A DNA stretch of 64,000 bases from the NCBI GenBank assembly GCA_963576565.1, contig OY755042.1, positions 99,938,185 through 100,002,184 on the forward strand, written 5' to 3'. The position numbers and the translations under genes were made by a program. Shown here piece by piece: positions 34,302-44,695 of this stretch (positions within the stretch are counted from its first letter, which is position 1; every line of letters starts with the position of its first letter). The notes below the pieces were generated by a model. The model was given only the letters and a program-made list of their open reading frames with translations, was not told the origin of the DNA and did not search any database. Source of the stretch: Aspidapion aeneum (lineage: Eukaryota; Arthropoda; Insecta; Coleoptera; Brentidae).

Positions 34302-35880
34302 TTACTCGAGATTTTGAGGCATTTCTAAAACATTTTGTAAATCATAACTTAGCGCAGCTACTGGTTGTTCTGACTCTTTTGGTTCAAAAGAAATGTAGCC
34401 TGGGGTATCGTCACAACAGAAGTGATACTGACATGATTGAAACGCTTTCGGAAACTGAGAAACATATAGGCTGTAAAGTGAAGGACCAAGAATTGAGCCC
34501 TGGGCAACACCTGTATCTAACTTTAAAAAACTTGATGTTTTATCCCCATATGCGACCCCTTGAAAGTTATAATTTAACATGTTTAAAATAAGCATTTTTG
34601 CACTCTCTGAAAAGCCAAAAAAACTAAGAATTGACAGCAATAGTTGATGATTAACGGTATCAAATACTTTAGTGTAATCTAATAGCACTAGAGCTGTCAA
34701 TTTGTTTTTATCTGTCGCAATAACTATATCATCGACTATTTTGGTTATCAAAGCAGTAGTACAAGCATAATTCGTTCTAAAGCCAGATTGATTCAATGGT
34801 AGTAGTAGTAGTAGTGTGGGGTAGGCTCTAGGCCTGGCGACTAGGCACATGAAGCGCCCTTTTCGTCAACCCCCACGCATCCCCCCTACTGCGTCCTTCC
34901 TTCGCTAAGGAATCTGCCCGTCTTCTGCACAAAGGCCAGAATCTCAGATTCAGAAGGTCTTCCGTCTCAAAGGCTTCCTCTTCGAATACCTCTCTTCTTG
35001 CCTCCTTGTATGCTTTGCATGATGAGGGGAAATGCGCCGAGGTCTCGTCCTCGGCCCAACATCGCTCGCACGTCGCGTCCTCCTTCACTCTCATCTTTGA
35101 CAGGTGTCCTTGTAGGACGCAGTGTCCGGTTAGGACTCCCACTATGGCTCGTGTTCTACGAAGCAGCCAGTCCCTACGGGATTTGCTGTATCCTGTCACA
35201 TACTCCTTCGCCTGTCTGGCGTTTCCTGTATTTGCCCATTCCCTTTGTATCTCTTTCTGGGTCCACTCTGTTAGGGCCGACTTCATTTGCCCTCTTGTGA
35301 GCCCCAGGAAAAGCTCTGACCCGACGCATTTCTGCCGGGATCCTCCCTTGGCGAGTCCGTCCGCTTTCTCGTTTCCGGGGACTCCCATGTGGCCTGGGAC
35401 CCATACGAGCTCTACCTCTCTTACGCCGGCCAACTCCTGAAGTGCATCCGCATGATTCAATGGTAGGAGCGAGTATTTTTTGACGTGTGCTTAAATCTGA
35501 ATTTCTATAACTATTTCTAAAACCTTTAAAAGAGTAGGAAGGATGCTTACTGGAACGAGTAATGTAAGGCAATAAAAAAGGTAGACAAAGATCAACTATG
35601 GCTTTACAGTAAATATCGGTTCTAGGGTCGATATATTAAGGTCCCGACCGATTTCGATATATAATTCTCAACAAACCCCAAGGCGTTTGTTTTTATTTTT
35701 GAGATTATTTTAAGAATTTCAACCTCTGATATAGGTTCAATGAAAGAGTCAAATATAGTTTAAAAAATTTGTAAAAAAGTTGTAAAAATGAAGAAGATCA
35801 TTGTCAGCTGGAAGTTTGGGAAGAGTCAAATATATTTTTTTCTTATTTCGTCCTTGGCCATAAATTCTATTTATCACTAA
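34302..35880 (-). pseudogene. LINE reverse transcriptase (CR1/L2-like), split by another LINE
   Basis: Reading from 35880 down, the minus strand gives ISEVEILKIISKIKTNALG, SILPTLLKVLEIVIEIQI, KKYSLLPLN, then, after an interruption, QSGFRTNYACTTALITKIVD, LVLLDYTKVFDTVNH, FGFSESAK, YGDKTSSF, GVAQGSILGP and LYVSQFP. These are the ordered RT motifs of LINEs, with TKVFD at the place of the A-motif Asp. The catalytic YADD is degraded to FCCDDT. The frame shifts several times upstream of the split. The break between LLPLN and QSGF is caused by the insertion 34803-35452. The clade is inferred from the FADDT-type C motif and the LLPLNQSGFR sequence. Confidence 0.75.
34803..35452 (-). mobile_element. 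5'-truncated LINE with RNase H domain, (TAC)n tail
   Basis: The minus strand holds an open frame of about 205 codons from the insertion edge: VELVWVPGHMGVPGNEKADG is the C-terminal half of an RNase H domain (GNEKAD with the last catalytic Asp). It is followed by GVLTGHCVLQGHLSKM and the Cys/His motif CERCWAEDETSAHF typical of R1/I-type LINE C-termini, and ends HVPSRQA. A (TAC)n tail follows. TGATTCAATGGTAG occurs at 34789-34802 and 35453-35466, a 14-bp perfect duplication (the last few bases may overlap the tail). RT and endonuclease are absent through 5' truncation. The open frame without stops suggests a recent insertion. RNase H would act on RNA/DNA hybrids during replication. Confidence 0.85.
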
Positions 35881-37202
35881 ACTGTGTAAAAACGGGCAAT
35901 TTTTCGTTGGTTGTCTTAATTAATAATTAGTTAAAAATTAAAACACAATGGTGACTCAGAAGAACTATAATTGAAGCCGGCGAGAAATTCAGGCTGTGAA
36001 CTTTTTACTTACTGACGTACCTAAAAGTTTAACCCATTACTGGCCAAAAGTCCAAATCATATTAAAACGAAGTGTTCTAAATTAAATTAAATGTTGCTTT
36101 ATATGTTCCCGTAAAATTTAAAATTGTTATAACACTGTTATATAACATTGCTTCTCTCGTTACATGAAAAATCATTGGGCTCAACAGCATAATTGCAAAG
36201 GTTGAGCTGTAGTAGCCGTATGAACAAGCAATATTTTCGACTAAATACGTGCTCTCCACTCTTTGTGTAAAATTATTTTGGAAAATTATGAGGTTTGGTT
36301 TGGTTTGGTGTAAAACTGCACTCCCACCTCCCCCCTTCCATCGAGCTTTTCGTAATCTATGGATCGCCCAATATTTGTAAACAAGGAATCATAATCATTT
36401 CTGATCTGTCGTAAATTATAAATATCACTAAAGTAGTTCTCTATTAATACATAATATTAACTAAAGAAAATTTTATAAATCAACCAATGTTGCTAAACAT
36501 ATAAACAAATGCTGTACAGCGTTGTTTTATTTAAAAAAAAAGTTCTTTCAAAGCCAAATGCACCACGATGAGGAAAAGTATTCAAGTTGTTAGAGACAAC
36601 ATTCAAATCGTCGCTAATTTATTAGAAAATGTAAAGAAAATGCCTTTTTTTTAATAAAAAATGATATAAAACATCAATGAATAGCGTTATATACTTTTTG
36701 TTTATAAACATTTAAGAAGTAAGTGCGAAAAAGTTACTTTACAATAGTATTTTATTTTCTTAAGGAAAAGAAACTTTACCGCACTCGTGCGTAAAAGTAC
36801 CTTTACCATACAAGTACAAAAAAGTATTAGTGCGGAAAATTAGGTACACTTTCCTCACGCTTCTCGGAAAAACATGTTTCTCAATGCCAAACACTACGCA
36901 ATGGGGTCTTTACTGCAGAAGGCTACTCTTGCTAATTAAATAATCACAACATGTATTTTTTTAAGTTTCCCAGATGGTCAAATCGACCGGACGGATGGGA
37001 CGTAACTATATTTTTGTATGATGCGATTATTTTTTATATTGATTGCATCATCCATCAGATTAGATCTTTTTAATAAAACGCTTTAGTTTCGATTCGTTCA
37101 AAAAATAAAAGTCTACATAGTTTGATTGAATGCAGGCTAATGGCAAACAATAGGCAGGTTGTTTGAATCCATCATCAACTAACAAAAGCATCGAATTGCA
37201 AT
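35881..37202. other. No recognised gene
   Basis: About 1.3 kb of AT-rich DNA without a supported feature. Confidence 0.4.
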
Positions 37203-37210
37203 ATGGTTGG

Positions 37211-38298
37211 CAGGGTTGGATGGGACAGGCGGGCAACCGGGCAAATGCCAATTTAGGGCCGGCTGGGCCACAGGGCCGATGTACCTATTCCAAATTATTA
37301 ATATTTATTTATGTACATTTGACAAACGAACTAATTAAAACATTAAACATTTAAATTAAAAAAATCTGTATGTAGTAAATCCAGGCCTGCGTTACTTGTT
37401 TGATTGTAACAGTTACTTTTATATTAAAATACGTATAATGTATAAAGGAGATAATGTGATAATGACATTAACTTATTAATACCTTTTTACAATACCAATA
37501 TCCAGAAGAAAAAATGTAATAAAAATATTGTCCAATTTTTTTTCTTATTTGTGTTGCTGTTGTGAAATCTCTTTTAACACATTTTGTTAACTATTTTGGT
37601 GGGGATTAATCCCCCTGATCTCCCCCTTCGGTACGGCCTTGCCAATATCTCATATCTTAGTTGCGAAAGATAATTTTTGTAGCTAAAATACATCAAAAAT
37701 CTAAGAAATCGATTAACCAATTGAAAAATCGGTATTGGGTCCAATTCAATTTAAGCAGATCATAGATAAAATTGCAGCATCAAGTTCATTATTAAAAAAG
37801 TCGTTACCATATGAAAAATTAGCATACCTGCTCTGCCTCCGGTAGTTAAAAGGGTGCAAGTGACGAAAGTGTGGTTCGGAAGAAACAACTTCAAAGTTTT
37901 AATTGTTTATAAGGCAGCACTACAGTTACTGCTACTTGTTTTTTTTTTAAGTTTTTTTTTAATTTTATTACATAGGACATCCGTCGAGACCAAAAACCTA
38001 AATTCGAAAAAAAATTACTTGCAGCCTTTTAACTAACGGGGGCAGTGCTGGTGTATGTTGAAATTTTGTACGTTTTAATTTTTTTTTTTTTTTGAGTTTT
38101 CATTTTCTCATTTTTCACAAAATGCAAATTACATCTTTTAAAATTAGCATGTTATTTAATTACAAAACCTCCATAATATCAAAAACAAAAATAACACAAT
38201 ATGGCTTCGTTTTCTTTGCCGTAAAATTTTTGCGCAGAACCGAGGGCCGAATAAAAAAAAATTGCCAGGGCCGGTTTGTTTGAGCCCATCCAACCCTG
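37211..38298. mobile_element. hAT element derivative, 1,088 bp, perfect TSD
   Basis: Terminal inverted repeats CAGGGTTGGATGGG / CCCATCCAACCCTG (14 bp, perfect). Flanked on both sides by ATGGTTGG (37203-37210 and 38299-38306), an exact 8-bp duplication diagnostic of hAT. GC-rich subterminal sequence at both ends (GGGCCGGCTGGGCC, AGGGCCGGTTTG). The AT-rich interior encodes no transposase motif, so it is non-autonomous. The perfect TSD suggests a fairly young insertion. Confidence 0.9.
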
Positions 38299-38306
38299 AT
38301 GGTTGG

Positions 38307-38624
38307 AGCCATACAAGTGCATGAAAATCACAATGGGATTTATATTTGAAATAATGGCATATTCTAGGACCAAAAAGATTGAGATTAAAAAAAGGTTAAT
38401 TGTATATTTTTCCCTAAAAATCTTAGTTTTGAGAAAATTTTAAGAAAACCTCAAAATCTCAGGTTTTAGGGGATCTGGGGGGTTTTTGAGAGTTTTTGCA
38501 GCTAAAATTTAAAAAAAACTAATATAATTTTATTTTTAGGTTAGATTTTACACATTTTTGATGCATTTCTGTGTCATTGTGGCTTTAGGCTAGCTTGGCA
38601 ACAACCAGATCAAGTATAAAAGGC
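38307..38624. other. No recognised gene
   Basis: Contains a block 'ggggggtttttgagagtttttgcagc' also seen inverted near 23410-23440 (GGCTGCAAAAACCCTCCC); otherwise nothing. Confidence 0.4.
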
Positions 38625-38765
38625 CACTTCATAGGGGTATAGACAACCACGGACACCGGTGTTTCGAAAAAAGGCATTTCCTTCCTCAGCGTGGCTTGCC
38701 TGACACAAAGTAGAACAAACTGACTACGAGATACAAGGTAAATCAAAAAGAATGAAAAAATAGGT
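38625..38765 (-). repeat. Penelope-like tail, inverted copy
   Basis: The reverse complement reads 'ctgaggaaggaaatgcc...cgaaacaccggtgtccgtggttg' and matches 26130-26245 over about 140 bp, including the upstream 'attctttttgattta' block. Confidence 0.55.
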
Positions 38766-38769
38766 GAAG

Positions 38770-39271
38770 GCATTCAGCGATCTTTCGTGCTGATAGATGT
38801 TCCTTCTCCGAAACGTTAACAACTTCCGTTTTTTCACGTAAACTAAGAAGTTTTTTACTAGGCGCCATTTCAAAGAGTTCTATCACTGTTATACCCCACT
38901 GAACAATAAAAATAAAAGACGGCAGTCTCGCCTAATAAAATATGTAAATACGACAGAAGTATTTAGTCTATGCATTAAAACGGAAAAAGGTCATTTCCCG
39001 GCTGCAGAGTGCGTTGGTGCCAACATAATACATAATATGTATGCCCATGTCGTGCAGCGCTCCGTCCTGTTGTCAGAGGTTCGTGTCCAGTTAAGGGAGG
39101 TTTCAGGATTTTTTTAACAAAAAAAATTGTCCGCGTCTGGTTATTAGAGTGACCGGTTATAGGAGTGAATTTTACATGTAAAGAAATAGGGAAAAGCTTG
39201 GTTCTAACAAATTTGTCCGCCTAAAGGGAGTGTCCGCTTAATAAAGGTGTCCGCAAGGAGAGGTTTCACTG
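38770..39271. mobile_element. pogo-like element, left-truncated copy
   Basis: The right end reads AGAGGTTTCACTG followed by TA. The interior matches 40131-40586 in order: CATGTCGTGCAGCGCTC, GAGGTTTCAGGATT, AATTGTCCGCGTC and GTTTTACATGTAAAG type blocks. The left part, including the left TIR, is missing where the Penelope-like tail abuts. Confidence 0.8.
38772..38868 (-). pseudogene. pogo transposase N-terminus (HTH), fragment
   Basis: Translation from the ATG at 38868 (minus) gives MAPSKKLLSLREKTEVV, NVSEKEHLSARKIAE. This is the start of the first helix-turn-helix of pogo/CENP-B-type transposases, which bind the transposon ends. The frame is open for the ~33 codons that remain, then runs into unrelated sequence at the element's truncation point. 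The start is convincing because it is a Met at the beginning of the conserved domain. Confidence 0.75.
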
Positions 39272-39980
39272 TACATGCTTTTCAAAAATTGATGTGGCCT
39301 AAAATTAAAAAACGTAAAAATAAACTTAACAATAATAAAGAATATTTTCAAAAAGCCAGTTTAGTTTTAAGCAACAAAGTTAATTAATGATCAAAGAAAT
39401 CTTAATACAATCGATTCTTACTGGCATATTTATAAAACTACGACAACAAATTATGTTTATAAACTACATTTAAAAGATGATTCTTGTTAATTTTTGATGG
39501 CTGTGATTCAGAAATTAATAAAATTAAAATTTTGAATTTGTGAAATAATATTAATTTTTCCTATATGGAACTTGATACGTTTCATCATTTAGTTTTATTT
39601 ATTTATTTTTTTAAAATGTTTTTGTAAAATATTTTTTTTTGCAAAAATCGAAAATTTTTGTCATTAAAAACCTGAAAAACTCAAAACATACGGTGTTTTT
39701 CTCTGGGACGGCAGAATAGTCGTTCAGAGTGTTTTTGTTTAGGTAAAAAGTTTGAAAATGTCGGTTTTGTTTCCGACACTTTTTGACTTAACATTTTGGT
39801 TTTATTACCCCCTTCGAGAGGTAAATTTTAGTGATATCTACTTAGAGCAAGGTATTTTTTCTTACTCTAAGAATATCTATTTTTGAAGGTTACATACCTA
39901 TATTTCTAAAAACTTTCGGTTCATTTTTAATATATTTTCTCCCAAGTTTCCAAATGTAACATGGACCATTAAAACACAAA
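39272..39980. other. No recognised gene
   Basis: Spacer of about 700 bp between two pogo-like copies; nothing identified. Confidence 0.4.
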
Positions 39981-39982
39981 TA

Positions 39983-40586
39983 CAGTGAAACCTCCCATAA
40001 GCGGACACTCACGGTTCCGTCGATTTTGTCCGCTTATTGGAGGTGTCGGCTTAAGATAGGGAACTGCAAAATTTTGATATATATTGATTAACAATTTCCG
40101 CTGCTTGAGATTTTCCGATATTAAATTTTTCGGCGATCCTTCGTTCTGATAGATGTTCCTTCTCCGAAACGTTAACAACTTCCATTTTTCCACATAAACT
40201 AAGAAGTTTTTTTACAAGGCGCCATTTCAAAGAGATCTATTATTACCCAACTGAACAATCACTCCCGTCGAATAAAAGAATGTTGTAAATACGACAGAAG
40301 TATTTAGTCTTCGCATTAAAACGGAAAGAGGTAATTCCCCGGCTGTAGAGTGCATTGTTGCCAACATACTACATAATATTTATGCCCATGTCGTGCAGCG
40401 CTCTGTCCCGTTGTCAGAGGTTCGCGTCCGGTTAAGGGAGGTTTCAGAATTGTTTACCCAAAAAAAATTGTCCGCGTCCGGTTGTTAGTGTCCGGTTATA
40501 GGAGGGAGTTTTACATGTAAAGACATAGGCAAAAGCTTGGTTTCAACAAATTTGTCCGCCTAAAGGCAGTGTCCGAGGTTTCACTG
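39983..40586. mobile_element. pogo-like element, complete ends, 604 bp
   Basis: Left end CAGTGAAACCTCCCATAAGC and right end AGTGTCCGAGGTTTCACTG, each bordered by TA (39981-39982 and 40587-40588). TIRs of this type with TA duplication are characteristic of the pogo/Tigger group. Internally deleted: only the transposase N-terminus remains. Confidence 0.85.
40060..40225 (-). pseudogene. pogo transposase HTH fragment, frameshifted
   Basis: From the ATG at 40225 (minus) MAPCKK is followed by a one-base gain in an A run. The reading then continues as KKLLSLCGKMEVVNVSEKEH, LSERRIAEKFNIGKSQAAEI, VNQYISKF. This is the helix-turn-helix core (RKIAEKFNIGKSQAAEI type) of pogo/CENP-B-like transposases and goes about 20 residues further than the sister copy at 38772. 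It ends by about 40060, where the element's internal deletion begins. Confidence 0.75.
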
Positions 40587-40618
40587 TATATAAAAAAAAA
40601 TTATTGTGTGTGCTTAAG

Positions 40619-40809
40619 ACCGCACAACAAAAGTGTAAACTTCAACAAGGCGAAATTAATAATACTGGCCCATAACATATTCTGCAAAGCGGACCGAACC
40701 GAAATCTTCTGTGTACTGGCCTTCATCTGCATCATCATATCGCTCGCTGAATGTTTCTCACAGTTAGTCGACTCGAGCCGATATCACCCGAATGAGCGTT
40801 ACATATAGC
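40619..40809 (+). CDS. Candidate host exon, terminal, with a membrane segment
   Basis: In-frame reading: PHNKSVNFNKAKLIILAHN, IFCKADRTEIFCVLAFICI, IISLAECFSQLVDSSRYHP, NERYI, stop at 40807-40809. Unlike the rest of the window the codons favour C or G in third position (CTG GCC, TTC ATC TGC ATC ATC, GTC GAC TCG). A hydrophobic run (IFCVLAFICIIISLAE) could be a membrane segment or an internal signal anchor. An acceptor-like TGTGTGCTTAAG precedes 40619. There is no credible start codon: the open frame upstream merely runs into the pogo TIR. I do not recognise the protein. It could be the last exon of a host gene or a codon-biased fragment of an unknown element. Confidence 0.4.
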
Positions 40810-40909
40810 CGAGCCTGACGGCTCAGTTCAATTCACTACCCACAAAAACTGCTAAACGCGTCTAAAGAAGTTTCCACTTCAAAAATTAGATAAGTAATAA
40901 GAAGAGAAT

Positions 40910-41280
40910 TGAGAATGGAAATATCTTAAAAACCAATTGATAGAATATCGAAATTTGGTTGAAAAGATATGTAAGACACCTTGAAAATATCACACTCGAC
41001 TCATGTCCTTATTTAAAATATAAAGGCACAGTTCATATCATTATTTTTGAGACAACTTTTTACAACTTTTTTTCGTTGGCCTATGCCATTTGTTATGGTA
41101 AACAGCTGATAACTGTCAAAAAGTTATCTCAATTATGATATAGAGTGTAGAGTTTACCCCTCAAAGGGTGTAAATGCTACAGCATTTTCAAGATGGCCAG
41201 GAAGTGTATTTATTCCTCGCAAAGAAAAATCTTTTGTTACCTTTAAAAAACACACTGTAAAAAAAACGTTTAAATGATTT
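40910..41280. repeat. Interspersed repeat G, copy 2
   Basis: Contains AAATATCTTAAAAACCAATT, a 'tttacccctcaaagggtgtaaatgctac' stretch and an ACACACTGTA end, as in 30985-31276. Its right part (from 41191) is duplicated at 41768-41901. Confidence 0.5.
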
Positions 41281-41325
41281 ATAATAATTCTTACATTAAC
41301 ATTCAAAATTTAAAGAATTATTGAC
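41191..41325. repeat. 135-bp duplication flanking an hAT fragment, left
   Basis: The segment from AGATGGCCAGGAAGTG to AAGAATTATTGAC is nearly identical to 41768-41901 (from AGATGACCAGGAAGTG to GAATTATTGAC). Confidence 0.85.
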
Positions 41326-41756
41326 GTCATCAAGTGCAAAACCAGATCGATTTTCAAAAATAATAAAACGAGAAATGGTCCTTTTTGAGGATGGCGGTTG
41401 TCGAGGACAATATTTGCAGCTATGCTACGAGCATTTACTGACTATACCACCTACCAGCGTTCAATCGAAGAGAGCTTTCTCAGTGGCCGGCGGTTTTTGT
41501 AACAAGCTTCGTTTAAGATTAAATGATGAGTCCTTAAATGCACTCGTGGCACTTAAATCTTACTTTGTACAAAAGTAATGTTTCCCTATACTTACCTTTT
41601 TATTTGCTACGTTTGTCAATTTGTTTTTATGTTAACCATTTACCAATATCAATAAACCTGTGTTCTGTTCTGTGTTAAATTAATTTAATTATTTTTATTT
41701 TAGTTTCGTGACCAGTCCCGGGACTGACATTTGGTCCCGGGTCCCGAAAACATATA
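41322..41756 (+). pseudogene. hAT transposase dimerisation region, captured fragment
   Basis: The plus strand encodes SSSAKPDRFSKIIKREMVLF, HLLTIPPTSVQSKRAFSVAG and LRLNDESLNALVALKS, the C-terminal dimerisation domain of hAT transposases (with the R-A-F-S-x-A-G signature). It ends with a stop near 41578. It is nearly identical to 47990-48241 and continues into the same 3' sequence as far as CCCGAAAACATA. It lacks both TIRs of that element. Its edges lie exactly at the ends of two 135-bp direct repeats, so it did not arrive by ordinary hAT transposition. Confidence 0.85.
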
Positions 41757-41767
41757 CATATAACCTA

Positions 41768-41901
41768 AGATGACCAGGAAGTGTATTTATTCCTCGCAAA
41801 GAAAAATCTTTTGTACCTTTAAAAAACACACTGTATAAAAAACGCTTAAATGATTTATAATATTTCTTACATTAACATTCAAAATTTAAAGAATTATTGA
41901 C
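41768..41901. repeat. 135-bp duplication flanking an hAT fragment, right
   Basis: See the left copy at 41191-41325. Differences are few (a one-base loss in CTTTTGTTACC, GATGGCC to GATGACC), so the duplication is recent compared with most repeats here. Confidence 0.85.
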
Positions 41902-42299
41902 TCGAGAAAAGAAAACATGTTTTAAACATTGTTAATCCTTCCTTCCACCCACTTCTATTGATCATACTTAATACTTATAAAAAAAATATATCCGCAAAAT
42001 ATACCTATTTTTAACACTGCAATTAAATTATATAAATTACCACACAATAGATTGTTTTTTTAGAATTATTGACCGGGCAAAACAAAAGAAATATGTTGAT
42101 TAGTAAAATGCTAAAATTTATTTTAGATAAGCATATGTACAGGGCGGTTCAAACTGGGTACTTTTGGGGGACTTAAGGTTACACTTCCAAACGGGATAGA
42201 GCAAAACTTTATTATGCTCAATTTTATAGAGAAGTTAAAAAGTGAGAATCATACGTCTTTGATATATATTTTTTGCCGCCGTTTTGATGTACCAGGGGG
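41902..42299. other. Spacer with one element-like end
   Basis: At 42137 TACAGGGCGGTTC resembles the terminus of a TA-inserting element. A loosely inverted CACCCTGTACATA lies at about 44783. If the two are a pair they would enclose the RTE and Harbinger elements; I do not consider this established. Confidence 0.3.
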
Positions 42300-43925
42300 A
42301 TTGTATGATTGTATGGTAGTGGCAAGACCAAAGTAGGAAAAGAAGAAAGATACAAATACAGAAAATTGTATATCAGAAGACATAAAGAAACTGATGGAAA
42401 AAGACGGATAGAATACACAGAAATAAATACTATAAGAAAAATTATAAAAGAAAATGAAAGAAAGCACCAAGAAATAAAAGTTAAGAGAGTTATAGAAAAA
42501 ATAGAAATATGAAATGTTTAAGGCCGACACCAGGTAGATATGAAATAATTCAAATAAATGATGTGAACGGCATCGAAACCAACAGGATATTATAAATATC
42601 ACACAACTATTCTATATAGAATTATACCAAATAAAAAGGGAACCATCGCGAGAAACTATGAAAAGAAACTCCAAATAAAAAAAAGAACATAAACTCAGAG
42701 CTACAACCTGAAATAAGTAAATCGCAAACAAAGAGAGCATTAAGGAAAATGAAAAATAACAAATCAACTGGAAAAGACTGAGTAACAGTAGAATTGCTTA
42801 ATTACGGTGGTAAAACTGTAGTTAATACTCTCCATATTCTCCTGAATAAAATACTAAAAAAAAAAATAATTCCAAACAACTGGAAAGAATCCATAACCAT
42901 TATTCTACACAAGAAAGGCGATAGACCAGACCTAAAAAACTATCGACTTATAACACTCCTCAATGTAATTTATAAGCTTTTCACGAAAATATTAACATAG
43001 ATTAACAAAAAAATTTGACGGATATAAATTAAAAGAACAAGCAGGCTTTAGAAAAGGTTTCAGTGCAGTTGACCACATATTAACCACGAAAATTTTAATA
43101 GAACGAGCCAACGAATACAACATTCCACTCTATATTGTGTTTATAGACTTTTGATAGCATTGAGCACTGGGCAGTAAAAGCATCATTAATTAATAGCCGA
43201 ATAGATCACAGATACACAGATTTAATAGCCAATATTTATAGCCCCATAAAGGAACCAAGCCAATCATCATAAGAAGAGGTATCAGCCAGGGTGACACAAT
43301 ATTCCACAAACCATTCAACCAGGCCCTAGAAAATGTTTTTAAAAACTTGGATTGGGAAAAAATAGGCATTCAAATAAACGGACAATACTTGAACCACCTA
43401 AAATTTGCTGATGATATAGCCTTAATAACAGATAAGAAAGAAGAACTGAGAAAAATGCTGGAAGAACTGGATACAACAGCGAAAAATACTAAACTAAAAT
43501 CATAACAAACACAGATGAAGATATCAGGATCAGAATAAACCAAGAGAAAATAGAACAAGTAGAAGAATATACCTGGGACAAATTATTAAACTAAAAAAAG
43601 AAAACCAAACAGCTGAAATCAAGAGACGAGTAAGATCGGTCTGGGCAGCATTCGGTAAATTAAGCTACATATTAAAAAATACAAAATATCCTCAGTACCT
43701 CAAATCAGACAGAAAGACAATCGATGGAACAAATTTATTGTAAACTGGAGAACTTGGGGAAATAAAAGAAGTAGGGGAAGACCCGAAATGAGATGGGCGG
43801 ATGATTTGTAGAAACCTGCGGGAACTAGATGGAGTAACACGGTGACAGACACGGAAGAGTGGATGAAATTGAGATAGGCCTATGTCCAAAGATGGTAGTG
43901 GCATTTGGCACACTTAAAAGGTCTA
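42300..43925 (+). pseudogene. RTE-like LINE, reverse transcriptase
   Basis: The plus strand carries ordered RT motifs in changing frames: a Lys/Glu-rich linker (42340-42510), KMKNNKSTGKD, VELLNYGGKTVVNTL, NNWKESITIILHKKGDRPDL, KNYRLITLLNVIYKLF, KEQAGFRKGFSAVDH, IRRGISQGDTIF, LNHLKFADDIALITDKKEEL (catalytic FADD present) and MLEELDT. The terminal block GRPEMRWADDL, AGTRW and AYVQRWWHL type residues occurs near 43780-43900. HKKGDRxDLKNYR and the MRWADDL ending are well known from RTE-type LINEs of insects. At least four frameshifts and a stop inside the VFIDF motif make it dead. An apurinic endonuclease region is not recognisable upstream. Confidence 0.8.
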
Positions 43926-44098
43926 ACCATCTAGGCTGCCTAGAGTCCCCGTATATTGATAATATAAAAACAGGTCAACATACAGGAACCCTAGGCTACC
44001 CGTTACGGGCCCGTTGTGCACCACGTAGCTAATGTATTCGACTCAGACTCAGATAATAATTAAAATACTATCTAGTAAATAAGGACCCAATAGACTTA

Positions 44099-44692
44099 AG
44101 CGGGGTCTACACATAACGTTTTGCTTGACGTTTTACTTGATCAGGTAAAACGGATCAGGCAAAACCTTTCGTGTAGACAATAAAACGTATGTTTTGCCTG
44201 AACTGAACAGGACTGAAGTCGGACCTGTTGAACTGATCGGTAGAGGCTTTGTTTCCGGTAAAACGTCAGTTTTTAGCGGCATTTCTTGTGGTAGTGCATA
44301 CAATTTTAATTCCTTTCAAGTGCAACTTGAAGTTGGTATACGAAACGTCCGACATGAGATAAGATATTTTTTTAGGAAATCAAACAGGTTATTGTCTTCC
44401 TCCACTAATTTTCCACACATCTTCAGGGGACATTACCAAACTAAATCAGCACAACATTTTAAAAAACTGATTAAAAAACTATGTGTAGCTACTGAAACGG
44501 TTAAGTCATAGACATTTAAAATAAAAAAAACATTATTGACAAAAGCAATGCTTCCTCTATGGTGTATCAAAAACTGATCTAAAAACGTACCTTAAAACTA
44601 TCAAGTGTGTACGCTAGTCTTTCAACTGTCATACTTGACCCTTTTGACTGACAGGCAAGACGTAAGGTAAAATGTTATGTCTAGACCGGGCT
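44099..44692. mobile_element. Harbinger-like MITE, 594 bp, TTA duplication
   Basis: Left end AGCGGGGTCTACACATAACG, right end ATGTTATGTCTAGACCGGGCT, inverted with few mismatches. It is flanked by TTA (44096-44098 and 44693-44695), the usual target of PIF/Harbinger elements. A 105-codon frame (44194-44511) lies inside; its basic C-terminal part (RHEIRYFFRKSNRLL, KKLIKKLC) is compatible with a remnant of an accessory protein, but I see no diagnostic motif. Confidence 0.75.
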
Positions 44693-44695
44693 TTA

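Noticed and set aside
35006..35440. 144-codon open frame on the plus strand
   Set aside because: Antisense shadow of the RNase H LINE frame on the minus strand.
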